Of a stretch of 64,000 bases of DNA, positions 8,399 through 17,016 are shown one piece after another. Positions within the stretch are counted from its first letter, which is position 1. The number at the start of each line of letters is the position of its first letter. Under the pieces are notes generated by a model that had not been told where the DNA came from, made no database searches, and worked only from the letters and a program-made list of their open reading frames with translations. The position numbers and the translations under genes were made by a program. The DNA is taken from positions 248,001 through 312,000 of the forward strand of contig NZ_JABBGF010000001.1 in assembly GCF_012927265.1 (NCBI RefSeq), given 5' to 3'. The DNA is from Chryseobacterium cheonjiense (GTDB lineage: Bacteria; Bacteroidota; Bacteroidia; Flavobacteriales; Weeksellaceae).

Positions 8399-9268
8399 TT
8401 ATTCACTTTCAAGTTGCTTTTTCGCCTTCTCCAATTCTGCGCGGTCTTCATCAGATAATGTAGGATATTGCAGGTTCATTTTTTCCAGAGTGTCAATAAT
8501 AATCTGTATGGCTGCAACTCTTGCGAACCATTTGTCATCTGCCGGAATTACATACCAGGGAGCATAATCCTTTGAAGTTTCATTAATGGCTTCCTCATAA
8601 CATGCCATATATTTGCTGAATAACGCTCGTTCAGGAAGATCGGCCGCCGAAAACTTCCAGTTTTTTTCCTGTTCGTTAATTCTGTCTAAAAGCCTTTTCT
8701 TCTGCTCATCTTTAGAGACATGTAAGAATATTTTTACGATTGTAGTTCCGTTATCAGTAAGATGTTTCTCGAAATTTCTGATGCTTTCATACCGGTTTTT
8801 CCAAAACTTATCATCAAAATCCTTTACAGATTTCCATGTTTTTTCGTTCAGGTTATATTCAGGATGTACCTTACATACCAGTACGCTTTCGTAATGAGAG
8901 CGGTTAAAAATTCCGATCATACCTTTTGGAGGAAGTGCGATATAATGCCTCCATAAGAAATCATGAGCATATTCTTTCGGGTTCGGCGTTTTAAAACTGG
9001 TAACATTGCATCCCTGGGGGTTTACCCCGCCGAAGACATGTTCTATAAGGCTGTCTTTTCCTGCTGCATCCATGGCCTGCAAAACAACCAGAATAGATTG
9101 ACTGCCGTCAGAATACAGTTTTTCCTGCAGCTCACGAAGCTTTATCTTTTCAAGGATAAGCAATTGCTCGCCCTCTTCTTTGGTAAGTTTCCCCTTAAAT
9201 TGGGTAAGAGCTTTTTTAATCGAAAATTTTCCCTTTACTAAAAAATCATCTGAGAAATTGGTGTCCAT
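8399..9268 (-). CDS. ppk2: Polyphosphate kinase 2 family protein
   Basis: 289 residues, a single PPK2 domain of the usual length. The Walker A loop is AMDAAGKDS (K71), the Walker B-type motif is FNRSHYE (121-127), and the family lid/partner residues follow (GVNPQGC, SFKTPNPKEYAHDFLWR). PPK2 enzymes move phosphate between polyphosphate and nucleotides, usually making ADP/ATP or GTP from AMP, ADP or GDP in the cytoplasm. The class (I to III) cannot be fixed by eye. Sixteen bases upstream of the start begin two adjacent heptamer tandem arrays, which fill much of the space where the leader or promoter should be and could alter expression if copy number changes. Confidence 0.93.
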   Translation of the reverse strand: MDTNFSDDFLVKGKFSIKKALTQFKGKLTKEEGEQLLILEKIKLRELQEKLYSDGSQSILVVLQAMDAAGKDSLIEHVFGGVNPQGCNVTSFKTPNPKEYAHDFLWRHYIALPPKGMIGIFNRSHYESVLVCKVHPEYNLNEKTWKSVKDFDDKFWKNRYESIRNFEKHLTDNGTTIVKIFLHVSKDEQKKRLLDRINEQEKNWKFSAADLPERALFSKYMACYEEAINETSKDYAPWYVIPADDKWFARVAAIQIIIDTLEKMNLQYPTLSDEDRAELEKAKKQLESE

Positions 9269-9284
9269 ATTTTATTTAGTTATT

Positions 9285-9347
9285 AAAAGATAAAAGATAA
9301 AAGATAAAAGATAAAAGATAAAAGATAAAAGATAAAAGATAAAAGAT
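9285..9347. repeat. Tandem heptamer array, AAAAGAT x 9
   Basis: Nine perfect copies of the seven-base unit AAAAGAT without interruption, directly upstream of ppk2. It is non-coding. Confidence 0.97.
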
Positions 9348-9350
9348 TAC

Positions 9351-9390
9351 ATTAAACATTAAACATTAAACATTAAACATTAAACATTAA
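9351..9390. repeat. Tandem heptamer array, ATTAAAC x 5.7
   Basis: Five perfect copies of ATTAAAC plus ATTAA, starting three bases after the AAAAGAT array. It has the same unit length but a different sequence. Confidence 0.97.
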
Positions 9391-9428
9391 CTCATCTAAA
9401 TTTCAGCCAAACCTTACCTAAATATAAT

Positions 9429-9459
9429 AAAAAAACCGCCTCCCTGAGACGGTTTTTTT
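9429..9459 (-). terminator. Terminator of the DUF1573 gene
   Basis: CCG..CTC/GAG..CGG stem with one mismatch, flanked by an A run and a T run (9429-9438 with 9450-9459). It lies just downstream of the minus-strand gene ending at 9476. Confidence 0.75.
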
Positions 9460-9475
9460 ATTTTTTGAGTAGAGA

Positions 9476-9943
9476 TTACTTTGCAGCAGCTGCTTTTTTA
9501 GCAAGTTTTGCAGCTTTTTTCTCTTCCTTAGCTTTAGCCTTCAATTCAGCAGGAGTTAAAGGTTTTGGATCCGGAGCGTTTGGATCTACGTTTCCTTTGA
9601 TGTAGATTACGCTTCTGCTGTTTGCAGGATCATTGGAAAATACTTCGATCATTTTGTTGAAACCACCGTTGATGGCAGTGTTGTATCCAACTTTGATTTT
9701 AGCAGATTTCCCGGGCATAATAGGATCTTGGCTGAATTCAGGGGTTGTACATCCACAAGATGCCTTTACGTTTGACAGGATAAGAGGCTTATCACCGGTG
9801 TTGGTTACTGTAAAAAATCTTATGCCGTCTGAACTTGGCTTGATTGTACCGTAATCAAAAGTTGTTTTATCAAACGTGATCGTTTGTGCAGATGCAAGAG
9901 CGAAAGTTCCGAACAATGCAATTCCTGCGATTAATTTTTTCAT
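9476..9943 (-). CDS. Exported DUF1573 domain protein
   Basis: 155 residues from the ATG at 9943. This start is preferred because it gives a clean signal peptide (MKKLIAGIALFGTFALASAQ), and because a TAACTTTG promoter element at 9986-9993 would overlap the longer reading from 9988. The mature part holds one DUF1573 domain, an immunoglobulin-like beta sandwich (FDYGTIKPSSDGIRFFTVTN, SCGCTTPEFS, PGKSAKIKVGYN, VIYIKGNV). The C-terminus is a lysine/alanine-rich tail (from about residue 130). Such proteins are common in Bacteroidetes envelopes, but their role is unknown. It is a single gene with its own promoter and terminator. Confidence 0.88.
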   Translation of the reverse strand: MKKLIAGIALFGTFALASAQTITFDKTTFDYGTIKPSSDGIRFFTVTNTGDKPLILSNVKASCGCTTPEFSQDPIMPGKSAKIKVGYNTAINGGFNKMIEVFSNDPANSRSVIYIKGNVDPNAPDPKPLTPAELKAKAKEEKKAAKLAKKAAAAK

Positions 9944-9985
9944 ATTCTTGAATATTAAATATGTTGTTAGATAAATTTTGAGAAA

Positions 9986-9993
9986 CAAAGTTA
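9986..9993 (-). promoter_or_regulatory. -7 element TAACTTTG for the DUF1573 gene
   Basis: Perfect TAnnTTTG on the minus strand, 43 bases upstream of the ATG at 9943. Confidence 0.6.
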
Positions 9994-10035
9994 AAAATTA
10001 TTTTAATTCATACTTAAAATTTTTTTTCTTTAGAC

Positions 10036-10043
10036 TATTTTTG
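10036..10043 (+). promoter_or_regulatory. -7 element TATTTTTG for valS
   Basis: Perfect TAnnTTTG, 28 bases upstream of the valS start. Confidence 0.6.
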
Positions 10044-10071
10044 CAAATTGTAAATTAAAGTAATAGAATTT

Positions 10072-12699
10072 ATGCAGATTTCAGAAAAGTACAATCCACA
10101 GGAAACAGAACAAAAGTGGTACAATTACTGGTTGGAAAACAAATACTTCCATTCAGAACCAAATAAAAAGCCGCCTTACACTGTTGTGATCCCTCCGCCG
10201 AATGTGACGGGGATTTTGCACATGGGGCACATGCTGAACAATACCATTCAGGATGTTCTGGTCCGCCGTGCAAGAATGCAGGGTTTCAACGCCTGCTGGG
10301 TTCCGGGAACAGATCACGCTTCCATTGCTACGGAAGCCAAAGTTGTTGCTAAACTGAAATCCGAAGGAGTCAATAAATCTGATATTACAAGAGAAGAATT
10401 CCTAAAACACGCCTGGGAATGGACCGACAAATATGGGGGAACTATCCTTGAACAGCTCAAAAAGCTTGGATGTTCATGCGATTGGGAAAGAACCCGTTTT
10501 ACGATGGAACCCAAACTTTCTCAACAGGTTATTAAATCATTTGTTGATTTATACAACAAAGGGCTGATCTATCGTGGATACAGAATGGTAAACTGGGATC
10601 CGGAAGCGAAAACTAATATTTCCGACGAAGAAGTAATTTTTAAAGAGCAAAACGGAAAGTTATATTTCCTGAAATATAAAATTGAATCTCCGGCGGGTTC
10701 AGATACCGAAGAATATTTGTCAGTAGCTACCACGCGTCCTGAAACTATTTTCGGGGATACAGCGGTTTGTATCAATCCTAATGATGAGAGATATGCTCAT
10801 TTAAAAGGCAAAAAAGTTATTGTACCGATCGTAAACAGGGTAATTCCCATCATTGAGGACGAATATGTTGATATCGAATTCGGAACAGGCGCTTTGAAAA
10901 TTACGCCGGCACACGATATCAATGACTACGAAATCGGGCAGAAGCACAACCTGCAAATGATAGATGCTTTGGATGATGACGGAAATCTGAATGAGTACGG
11001 GTTACATTATGCCGGGAAAAACAGATTCGAGGTAAGAAAGCAGATTGCCAAAGAACTGGAAGAAAAAGATCTTTTACTGAAAGCAGAAGATTATGTAAAT
11101 AAAGTGGGAACTTCGGAAAGAACAGGTGCGGTTATCGAACCTAAAGTTTCCGTTCAATGGTTCCTTAAAATGTCTGAAATTGCAAAACCTGCGCTGGATG
11201 TTGTAATGGATGATGAGGTTAAATTTTATCCTGAAAAGTTTAAGAATACCTACAAACATTGGATGGAAAACATCCGTGACTGGAATATTTCCCGTCAGCT
11301 TTGGTGGGGACAGCAGATCCCTGCGTTCTATTATGGAGACGGAGAAAATGATTTCGTCGTTGCGGAAGATAAATATCAAGCTCTTGTAATATTAGAAGAA
11401 CAAAAAGGAATTATAGCTGATATTGAGGATTTAAGACAAGACGAAGATGCTTTAGACACTTGGTTCTCATCATGGTTGTGGCCGATGTCGGTTTTCGACG
11501 GATTAATTGATCCTGAAAATAAAGATATTAATTACTATTATCCTACTTCAGATTTGGTAACAGGTCCTGATATTATTTTCTTCTGGGTAGCCAGAATGAT
11601 TATGGCCGGACTGGAATACAGAAAAGAAGTTCCGTTCAAAAATGTTTATTTCACAGGAATTGTAAGAGATAAGCAGAGACGAAAGATGTCTAAGTCTTTA
11701 GGAAATTCACCCGATCCGCTGGAACTGATGGACAAATATGGAGCAGACGGAGTTCGTGTAGGAATTTTATTAAGTTCAGCAGCAGGAAACGACCTCCTTT
11801 TTGATGAAGATTTAATGCTTCAGGGAAGAAACTTCATGACTAAAATCTGGAATGCCTTCCGTCTGATCAATATGTGGAATCATGAAGACAAGCCGGCTAA
11901 CTCAACAGAAACACAGACCATCGAATGGTTTGAAAATAAAATGCATAAAACCATTGCTGAAATTGATGACCAGTTTGAAAAGTTCAGAATTTCTGATGCT
12001 TTACATTTGATTTATAAACTGATCTGGGACGATTTCTGCGGCTGGTACCTTGAAGCCATCAAACCTAATTACGGAGAAGGAATTTCGAAAGAAGTGTATA
12101 CTCAGACTATTTATTTCTTTGAAGAATTAATGAAATTACTCCATCCTTTCATGCCTTTCTTGACGGAAGAATTATGGCAGACGATTTCTGAAAGAGATGC
12201 TGATCACGCTTTGGTTATTGCCCAGCAGAAAAAAGCAGGAGCATTTAATGAAGAGATTATTAATAATTTTGAAACAGCGGCAGAACTGATTTCGGGAGTA
12301 AGAAATTACCGCCAGACAAAAGGAATTTCGCCAAGAGAAGCTGTCGAAATTTATACCAATGCTTCAGCGTTTGCAAACGAATCTGTTATTAAGAAATTAG
12401 CGAATGTTTCAGAAATTCATTTCGGAACGAAGACCGATAAGCCAAGCTTTACCTTCCTGGTGGGTGCAACAGAAGTATCCATTCCTTTAAGTGAAAACTT
12501 AGATTTAGGAGAAGAAAAAGCGAAAACAGAAGAAGAACTGAAATACTTAAAAGGGTTCCTGATTTCTGTAGACAAAAAGCTCTCCAACGAGAAGTTTGTT
12601 GCCAATGCCAAACCGGAAATCGTTGAGGTTGAGCGCAAAAAACAAAAAGATGCTCTCGATAAGATTGCAATTTTAGAAGAAAAGCTGAAAAGTTTATAA
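10072..12699 (+). CDS. valS: Valyl-tRNA synthetase
   Basis: 875 residues, the expected length for bacterial ValRS. The class I HIGH motif appears as PPPNVTGILHMGHML (about 41-55) and the KMSKS loop as RRKMSKSLGNSPDP (about 541-555). Between them lies the CP1 editing domain (ATTRPETIFGDTAVC, then GTGALKITPAHDINDYEIG), which hydrolyses mischarged Thr-tRNA. The anticodon-binding domain follows, and a C-terminal coiled-coil arm (SVDKKLSNEKFVANAKPE to the end) is typical of ValRS. The enzyme charges tRNA-Val in the cytoplasm. It has its own promoter; a weak hairpin follows the stop. Confidence 0.98.
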   Translation: MQISEKYNPQETEQKWYNYWLENKYFHSEPNKKPPYTVVIPPPNVTGILHMGHMLNNTIQDVLVRRARMQGFNACWVPGTDHASIATEAKVVAKLKSEGVNKSDITREEFLKHAWEWTDKYGGTILEQLKKLGCSCDWERTRFTMEPKLSQQVIKSFVDLYNKGLIYRGYRMVNWDPEAKTNISDEEVIFKEQNGKLYFLKYKIESPAGSDTEEYLSVATTRPETIFGDTAVCINPNDERYAHLKGKKVIVPIVNRVIPIIEDEYVDIEFGTGALKITPAHDINDYEIGQKHNLQMIDALDDDGNLNEYGLHYAGKNRFEVRKQIAKELEEKDLLLKAEDYVNKVGTSERTGAVIEPKVSVQWFLKMSEIAKPALDVVMDDEVKFYPEKFKNTYKHWMENIRDWNISRQLWWGQQIPAFYYGDGENDFVVAEDKYQALVILEEQKGIIADIEDLRQDEDALDTWFSSWLWPMSVFDGLIDPENKDINYYYPTSDLVTGPDIIFFWVARMIMAGLEYRKEVPFKNVYFTGIVRDKQRRKMSKSLGNSPDPLELMDKYGADGVRVGILLSSAAGNDLLFDEDLMLQGRNFMTKIWNAFRLINMWNHEDKPANSTETQTIEWFENKMHKTIAEIDDQFEKFRISDALHLIYKLIWDDFCGWYLEAIKPNYGEGISKEVYTQTIYFFEELMKLLHPFMPFLTEELWQTISERDADHALVIAQQKKAGAFNEEIINNFETAAELISGVRNYRQTKGISPREAVEIYTNASAFANESVIKKLANVSEIHFGTKTDKPSFTFLVGATEVSIPLSENLDLGEEKAKTEEELKYLKGFLISVDKKLSNEKFVANAKPEIVEVERKKQKDALDKIAILEEKLKSL

Positions 12700-12709
12700 T
12701 AAAAGGTTT

Positions 12710-12750
12710 AGGTTAAGGTTGAGTCTCAAGCTTAGCCTGAACCTTAATCT
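12710..12750. repeat. Inverted repeat downstream of valS, part of a degenerate TTAGGTTAAGG-type stretch
   Basis: Arms 12710-12720 and 12740-12750 pair over eleven positions with one G-U. There is no T run, so termination is doubtful. The flanking bases repeat TTAGCCT/TTAGGTT-like units. Confidence 0.5.
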
Positions 12751-12765
12751 TAGCCTAAATATAAC

Positions 12766-13401
12766 ATGACACACATAGAAAACATACAAAAACTATTTTC
12801 TAAAAACTTCGTGGAAAGTCCTTTGCTGGAAAGTTTCGAAGTAGGAAAGATATACCTTTCAAGCGGTCATCTTGTTGCCTGTGATCCTTTGATTACAAAT
12901 GACATGAAACCCTTTACAACGGTATTTCCAAAGGGAGATTTTTCCGTTTTGCTGCATAAGGAAAGAGAAAGCAATTGCGTAGCATATGCCGAAATCATTT
13001 TCAGCCAGGAAGCTATCATCGATTGGGATCTCGCTACCACAGAAGGTCAGGATATCAGCGATCTGGCCGAAGGTGAAGTTTTCGGATATCCGGTAGAAAG
13101 CGGTATGGGCTGTTTTATGGATACTGATACCCAAAATAATCTTAATGCACTGGAGCAAAGACTATATCACAGCAAAGGTGCAGACTTTATGGGCATCTAC
13201 GAAGAATTTTTCCATGAATATTTCTTTGATGAAAAAGGAGCAATTGACCAGTTTGCATTTTTAAAACCCTCAGAAGATCATCCTGGAACTATTTTTGCCT
13301 TTGAAACAGGATACGGGGAGGGATTTTATGCAAGCTATATTGCTTACGATAAAAACCAGGTGCCTGTAAAAATCGTAACTGAGTTTATTGAAATTAGTTA
13401 G
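12766..13401 (+). CDS. DUF4241 domain protein
   Basis: 211 residues with no signal peptide or membrane segment. The whole protein looks like DUF4241: an early GKIYLSSGHLVACDPL, a central segment with WDLATTEGQDISDL, the glycine-rich VESGMGCFMD, and a late FETGYGEGFYASYIAYDKNQVPVKIVTEF. The family occurs in many bacteria with no established biochemical role, and some members are linked to immunity-protein-like contexts. Nothing around it here suggests a toxin; the neighbours are valS and a sugar kinase. It is transcribed in the same direction as both, with 66 and 52 bases of spacing. Confidence 0.8.
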   Translation: MTHIENIQKLFSKNFVESPLLESFEVGKIYLSSGHLVACDPLITNDMKPFTTVFPKGDFSVLLHKERESNCVAYAEIIFSQEAIIDWDLATTEGQDISDLAEGEVFGYPVESGMGCFMDTDTQNNLNALEQRLYHSKGADFMGIYEEFFHEYFFDEKGAIDQFAFLKPSEDHPGTIFAFETGYGEGFYASYIAYDKNQVPVKIVTEFIEIS

Positions 13402-13453
13402 ATCTAGTATAAATCTGACATAACCAACACAAATATTAAACGTATTAAAGGCA

Positions 13454-14344
13454 ATGAATTTTTCATCAGAACAACCCAAAATCATCGTTATAGGAAGTTC
13501 ATCCATAGATCTTGTCCTGGAAACGGAAAAAGTTCCCGGCCGTAATGAGACAGTTATTGCCAGCCAATCCGAAAGCTTTTTTGGCGGAAAAGGAGCTAAC
13601 CAGGCTGTAGGAGCGGCAAGGCTTGGTGCAAGTGTGCATTTTGTGGGTTGTGTTGGTCAGGATCCGTTGGGACAACAGATCATGAGAAATATGATCAGTG
13701 AAAATGTGAATGTTGACTTCGTTTTTGAGACGGATCATGAATCCAGCGGAACGGCTTATGTTACCACTTCACACGGAAATTCAGCCATCGTTGTTGTACC
13801 CGCTGCCAATAATTATTTAAGCACGAAACATGTAGAATCCGCGGACCGCTATTTTCAGACTGCAGATTTAATTCTTCTTCAGCTTGAAGTTTCTATGGAT
13901 GTTGTAGAATTTTCGGTGGATAAGGCTAAAAAATATGGTAAAAAAGTAGGGCTTTATGCATCTCCTGCACAAAAACTATCAGAAAAAATCGTTGAAAATC
14001 TTGATTTTATCATAGTTAAAAGCAACGAACTGCATATTCTTTTCGGGGAAGATCAAAGAGAAGAAATTCTAAAAAAATATTTCAATAAAGTTTTTGTAAG
14101 AGATGATATCAACTCTACCGTTTATTTTGACGGAACAGAGATGAAATACTGCAGGAATGAGAAAGACAGTACCATTTACAAAATGGGAATGGGCGACGCC
14201 TTTACCGTAGGATTTTCTATTGCATTATGCCACAACAATGATATCGAAGATTGCGTAAAGTTCGGAAATGAAGTTTCTTCAAGGGTTTCTGCGAAAAAAG
14301 GTTCCCAAACCGGACTTCCCAGATTGTCAGATTTCGTTTCATAA
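13454..14344 (+). CDS. rbsK: PfkB-family carbohydrate kinase, probably ribokinase
   Basis: 296 residues. The N-terminal PfkB signature is present (GGKGANQAVGAARLGA, residues ~44-60, preceded by VIGSSSIDLV). The C-terminal catalytic anion-hole motif reads GMGDAFTVGF near residue 245; most relatives have GAGD, and the aspartate acting as base is retained. Ribokinases phosphorylate D-ribose at O5 with ATP; other PfkB sugars cannot be excluded, since no ribose transporter or regulator is adjacent. The SSGTAYVTTS segment matches the ribokinase lid region. An alpha/beta hydrolase gene follows after 85 bases on the same strand. Confidence 0.8.
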   Translation: MNFSSEQPKIIVIGSSSIDLVLETEKVPGRNETVIASQSESFFGGKGANQAVGAARLGASVHFVGCVGQDPLGQQIMRNMISENVNVDFVFETDHESSGTAYVTTSHGNSAIVVVPAANNYLSTKHVESADRYFQTADLILLQLEVSMDVVEFSVDKAKKYGKKVGLYASPAQKLSEKIVENLDFIIVKSNELHILFGEDQREEILKKYFNKVFVRDDINSTVYFDGTEMKYCRNEKDSTIYKMGMGDAFTVGFSIALCHNNDIEDCVKFGNEVSSRVSAKKGSQTGLPRLSDFVS

Positions 14345-14429
14345 ACTATTTGTCACATATCAAAAGGTGCGAAACTGCACACATATCCAAACTAAAATTT
14401 CCACTTTTATAGTGGATTTTTCTTTATCT

Positions 14430-15269
14430 ATGGAGAAGTTAATAATAACAACAGAAGATCAGGCTGCTATTACAGCTCATTTGTTTTTACCGGAGCATGA
14501 TAATCACAAACTATTGCTTATCAATTCTGCAACAGGAGTAAAACAGCAGGTCTACTTTTCTTTTGCCCGATATTTTGCGGAAAATGGTTTCACTGTAATT
14601 ACGTATGATTATCGCGGGATAGGGCTTTCAAAACCCCGAAATATGAAAAACTTCAGAGCGTCCATGAGAATCTGGGGATCTGAGGATTTCAAAGCAATCA
14701 CAGATTATATTAAGCTAAATTTTAAAGACTATAAAAAATTTGGTCTGGGACATTCTGTGGGAGCTTTAATTTTAGGAATGAATAAAGATTCTCATATATT
14801 CGAGGAATTTGTTTTTGTAGGAACCCAAAATGCTTTTGTCGGAAACTTAAAACTCAGGACAAAGATAGAAGCCTATCTGGGATTCGGAATTGTGCAGCCG
14901 TTAACCACAACATTATTAGGATATTTTCCCGCGCAATGGTTTGGACTGGGAGAAAGTCTTCCAAAAAATTGCGCATATGACTGGAGAACCTTAATTTTAA
15001 ACAGGAAATCAACGAATGGTTTATTGGATAAAACCGATGATTATTCTAAATCGTTAACACAAAAAGTATTTGTCATCAGGGCTGAAGATGATGTGTGGCT
15101 GACTGAAAAAGGTGTGAAAAGTTTACTGAATGATACTTATCCTAATCTCAAACCGACTTACAGGCTAGTCAAAACCTCAGAATCTGAAAAAGGGGAAATA
15201 GGGCACGTTAACTTTTTTAGAAGCTACAACAAAAAGCTCTGGAATATTATTTTAAATGAATTGATATAA
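14430..15269 (+). CDS. Alpha/beta-fold hydrolase
   Basis: 279 residues from the ATG at 14430 (MEKLIITTEDQ). The frame is open further upstream into the kinase gene, but those 54 codons have no family resemblance. The nucleophile elbow is GLGHSVGAL with Ser109. The acid is probably in RAEDDVWL and the base in GEIGHVNFF near the C-terminus, completing a catalytic triad. The YDYRGIGLSKP segment (60-69) is the usual oxyanion-side loop. Bacterial relatives are often annotated as serine aminopeptidase S33 or lysophospholipase-like proteins; the substrate is unknown. The stop codon is directly followed by the ATG of the HD-domain gene, so the two are co-translated. Confidence 0.85.
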   Translation: MEKLIITTEDQAAITAHLFLPEHDNHKLLLINSATGVKQQVYFSFARYFAENGFTVITYDYRGIGLSKPRNMKNFRASMRIWGSEDFKAITDYIKLNFKDYKKFGLGHSVGALILGMNKDSHIFEEFVFVGTQNAFVGNLKLRTKIEAYLGFGIVQPLTTTLLGYFPAQWFGLGESLPKNCAYDWRTLILNRKSTNGLLDKTDDYSKSLTQKVFVIRAEDDVWLTEKGVKSLLNDTYPNLKPTYRLVKTSESEKGEIGHVNFFRSYNKKLWNIILNELI

Positions 15270-15914
15270 ATGAAGAATCTGATCGAAAACACCGTAGAAT
15301 TTGTAAAAGAAAAACTGAAAGGCGCCGAAGCCGGGCATGATTGGTATCATATTGAAAGAGTATGGAAGCTTTCAAAAAAAATTGCCGAAACGGAAAATTG
15401 TAACATGGAAGTAGTAGAATTGGCAGCACTTCTTCATGATATAGCCGATCCCAAGTTTCATAATGGTGACGAAACGCTGGCGCTGAAAGTTTCACGCGGA
15501 TTTCTGGAAAATCAACACACTTCAGAAGATATCATTGAGAAAGTTTTATTCATTATTAAAAATATCTCATTTAAAAATATGGCAGAAGCGCCTGAAAATC
15601 TTCCTATTGAGCTTAAAATCGTACAGGATGCAGACAGAATTGATGCGATCGGGGCTATTGGTATTGCCAGAACGTTCAATTTCGGAGGTTTTAAAAATAA
15701 TCTGATGTACGATCCGGAAATTGAGCCTAAGCTCAACATGTCGAAAGAAGAATATAAAAAATCTGACGGAACCACCATCAATCATTTCTACGAAAAGCTA
15801 TTACTGCTGAAGGATCTTATGAATACCCCAAAAGGAAAAGCAATTGCAGCTGAAAGACATGATTTTATGCTGCAGTTTCTTGATCAGTTTTATAAAGAGT
15901 GGAACGTCAGCTGA
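15270..15914 (+). CDS. HD-domain phosphohydrolase
   Basis: 214 residues. The metal-binding HD-superfamily motif is visible: H27 in DWYHIERV, H56-D57 in LLHDIADP, and a later aspartate in QDADRIDAIGAIGIART. This matches the YpgQ/YedJ-like group of small HD hydrolases, some of which cleave nucleotides or pyrophosphate bonds; the substrate here is unknown. It starts immediately after the hydrolase stop codon (TAAATG) and is therefore probably in the same operon. There is no signal peptide. The length and clean motif suggest a complete gene. Confidence 0.87.
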   Translation: MKNLIENTVEFVKEKLKGAEAGHDWYHIERVWKLSKKIAETENCNMEVVELAALLHDIADPKFHNGDETLALKVSRGFLENQHTSEDIIEKVLFIIKNISFKNMAEAPENLPIELKIVQDADRIDAIGAIGIARTFNFGGFKNNLMYDPEIEPKLNMSKEEYKKSDGTTINHFYEKLLLLKDLMNTPKGKAIAAERHDFMLQFLDQFYKEWNVS

Positions 15915-15943
15915 TATTTCTTCAGAAAGCTCTTTAAAATAAG

Positions 15944-15951
15944 TATCTTTG
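15944..15951 (+). promoter_or_regulatory. -7 element TATCTTTG
   Basis: Perfect TAnnTTTG, only four bases before the ATG of the next gene, so transcription may begin at or next to the start codon (leaderless). Confidence 0.55.
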
Positions 15952-15955
15952 CAAT

Positions 15956-16549
15956 ATGGTATTCATTGTTCTGGCGATTTTCTGGGCTTTGGTGATTTCT
16001 CTTTTTTTATCTAAAATTAAAAGAGGAAAAGGAGCCGAATGGGCAAAACTGTTCCGTATTGTTACCATCGTTTTTTCGGTTTCTATTTTTACCTATTGGT
16101 TTATAAAAAAAAGTGTGATAGGAATCGTAGAAGACTCTGTGGCGCTTCAGGTAATCAACAAGCTTCCGCAACCCTTGGATTTTTACGTGGTCACACTCAA
16201 TGATTCTGAAGTAAGTAAGGTGATTGATACAAAACATATCGGAACAATCCGGCCTGAATATTATCGTATCGAATATTTAAAAATGGATAAGTCTGATGAA
16301 TACTGGATCGTTGGATATCTTGGAAAGAAAAACCTGGTTTACTTTTCACAACATTCGCTTCCTAATAAAAATATTGATCAGATTATTGAAGTCCGTAATT
16401 ATATCAATCAGAGTGTAAAGCTTTCGGATCTGGCAAAAAAACAGGTGGAAGACTATAATTATGAAAATATAAAAGTAGGAATCTGGATTACACTGGATTT
16501 TCTTCTTTTATTCCTCAATATAATGTTACTGATCAGAAATAGGAAATAA
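15956..16549 (+). CDS. Membrane protein of unknown function
   Basis: 197 residues. Two hydrophobic segments lie near the N-terminus (about 2-19 and 31-48) and one at the C-terminus (about 172-193). The middle 120 residues are hydrophilic and probably lie on one side of the inner membrane (LPQPLDFYVV, GTIRPEYYRIEYLK, YWIVGYLGKKNLVYF). I recognise no domain. The start is the only reasonable one, since no other in-frame ATG occurs before the middle of the protein, yet the promoter element ends four bases upstream, so the mRNA may be leaderless. A 16-base-pair palindrome follows the stop codon. Confidence 0.7.
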   Translation: MVFIVLAIFWALVISLFLSKIKRGKGAEWAKLFRIVTIVFSVSIFTYWFIKKSVIGIVEDSVALQVINKLPQPLDFYVVTLNDSEVSKVIDTKHIGTIRPEYYRIEYLKMDKSDEYWIVGYLGKKNLVYFSQHSLPNKNIDQIIEVRNYINQSVKLSDLAKKQVEDYNYENIKVGIWITLDFLLLFLNIMLLIRNRK

Positions 16550-16551
16550 TA

Positions 16552-16586
16552 ATTAGTCCCGGCTTGCGAAGCAAGCCGGGACTAAT
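16552..16586. repeat. Perfect GC-rich palindrome, 16-bp stem with GAA loop
   Basis: Arms 16552-16567 and 16571-16586 are exact reverse complements (core GTCCCGGCTTGC). It lies three bases after a stop codon. There is no T run on either side, so it is more like a REP-type element or RNA-stabilising hairpin than a terminator. Confidence 0.9.
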
Positions 16587-16611
16587 GTATGTTATAAGAA
16601 TTTATCGAATA

Positions 16612-16842
16612 TTAAGGATAATCTAAAATCATCATTATTCTTTCCTTAAATTCTTCCGGACAGTTCTTAATAATTTTATCTTTATTATGTTTACTGATCT
16701 GTTTTGGCTCTATCCATTCTGTGACATCGGAGCTTAAGCTATTATTGTCATAAACCCTTTTAATCTTGTCGTCTTCATAGAAGATGTATTCATCTCCCAG
16801 CCAGTTTGTTGAAATACTTATTTTACAAATTTCATTTTCCAT
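16612..16842 (-). CDS. Small hypothetical protein
   Basis: 76 residues, acidic-to-neutral, with no signal peptide, membrane segment or recognised motif. It contains two tryptophans in a plausible folded pattern (STNWLGDEYIFYEDDKIKRV, then VTEWIEPKQIS). An A-rich stretch in front of the ATG suits translation initiation in this phylum. It lies alone between convergent and divergent neighbours. Codon use looks like its surroundings. It could be a genuine small protein; the case rests on the open frame and context only. Confidence 0.5.
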   Translation of the reverse strand: MENEICKISISTNWLGDEYIFYEDDKIKRVYDNNSLSSDVTEWIEPKQISKHNKDKIIKNCPEEFKERIMMILDYP

Positions 16843-17016
16843 ATTGGTTTTTTTTTAATTGTCATCTTTTCTAATTTAACAATTATTCCAATACGAAAAA
16901 TACTTTGAATGTAATTTTTTTTGTAGGGAAAACCGGTGAATTATTTTTCTTAAAACTGTGAATTTCAATGAACTTTATTACACTATATAGTGAATAAAAT
17001 TAAAATTTATCAATTT

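Noticed and set aside
9285..9390. CRISPR array
   Set aside because: The units are contiguous seven-base repeats without spacers, and no cas genes are present.
9944..9988. Longer start of the DUF1573 protein
   Set aside because: It would spoil the signal peptide and begins on the TAACTTTG promoter element.
14268..14429. Longer start of the alpha/beta hydrolase overlapping the sugar kinase
   Set aside because: No family similarity in these codons; the ATG at 14430 gives the normal hydrolase N-terminus.
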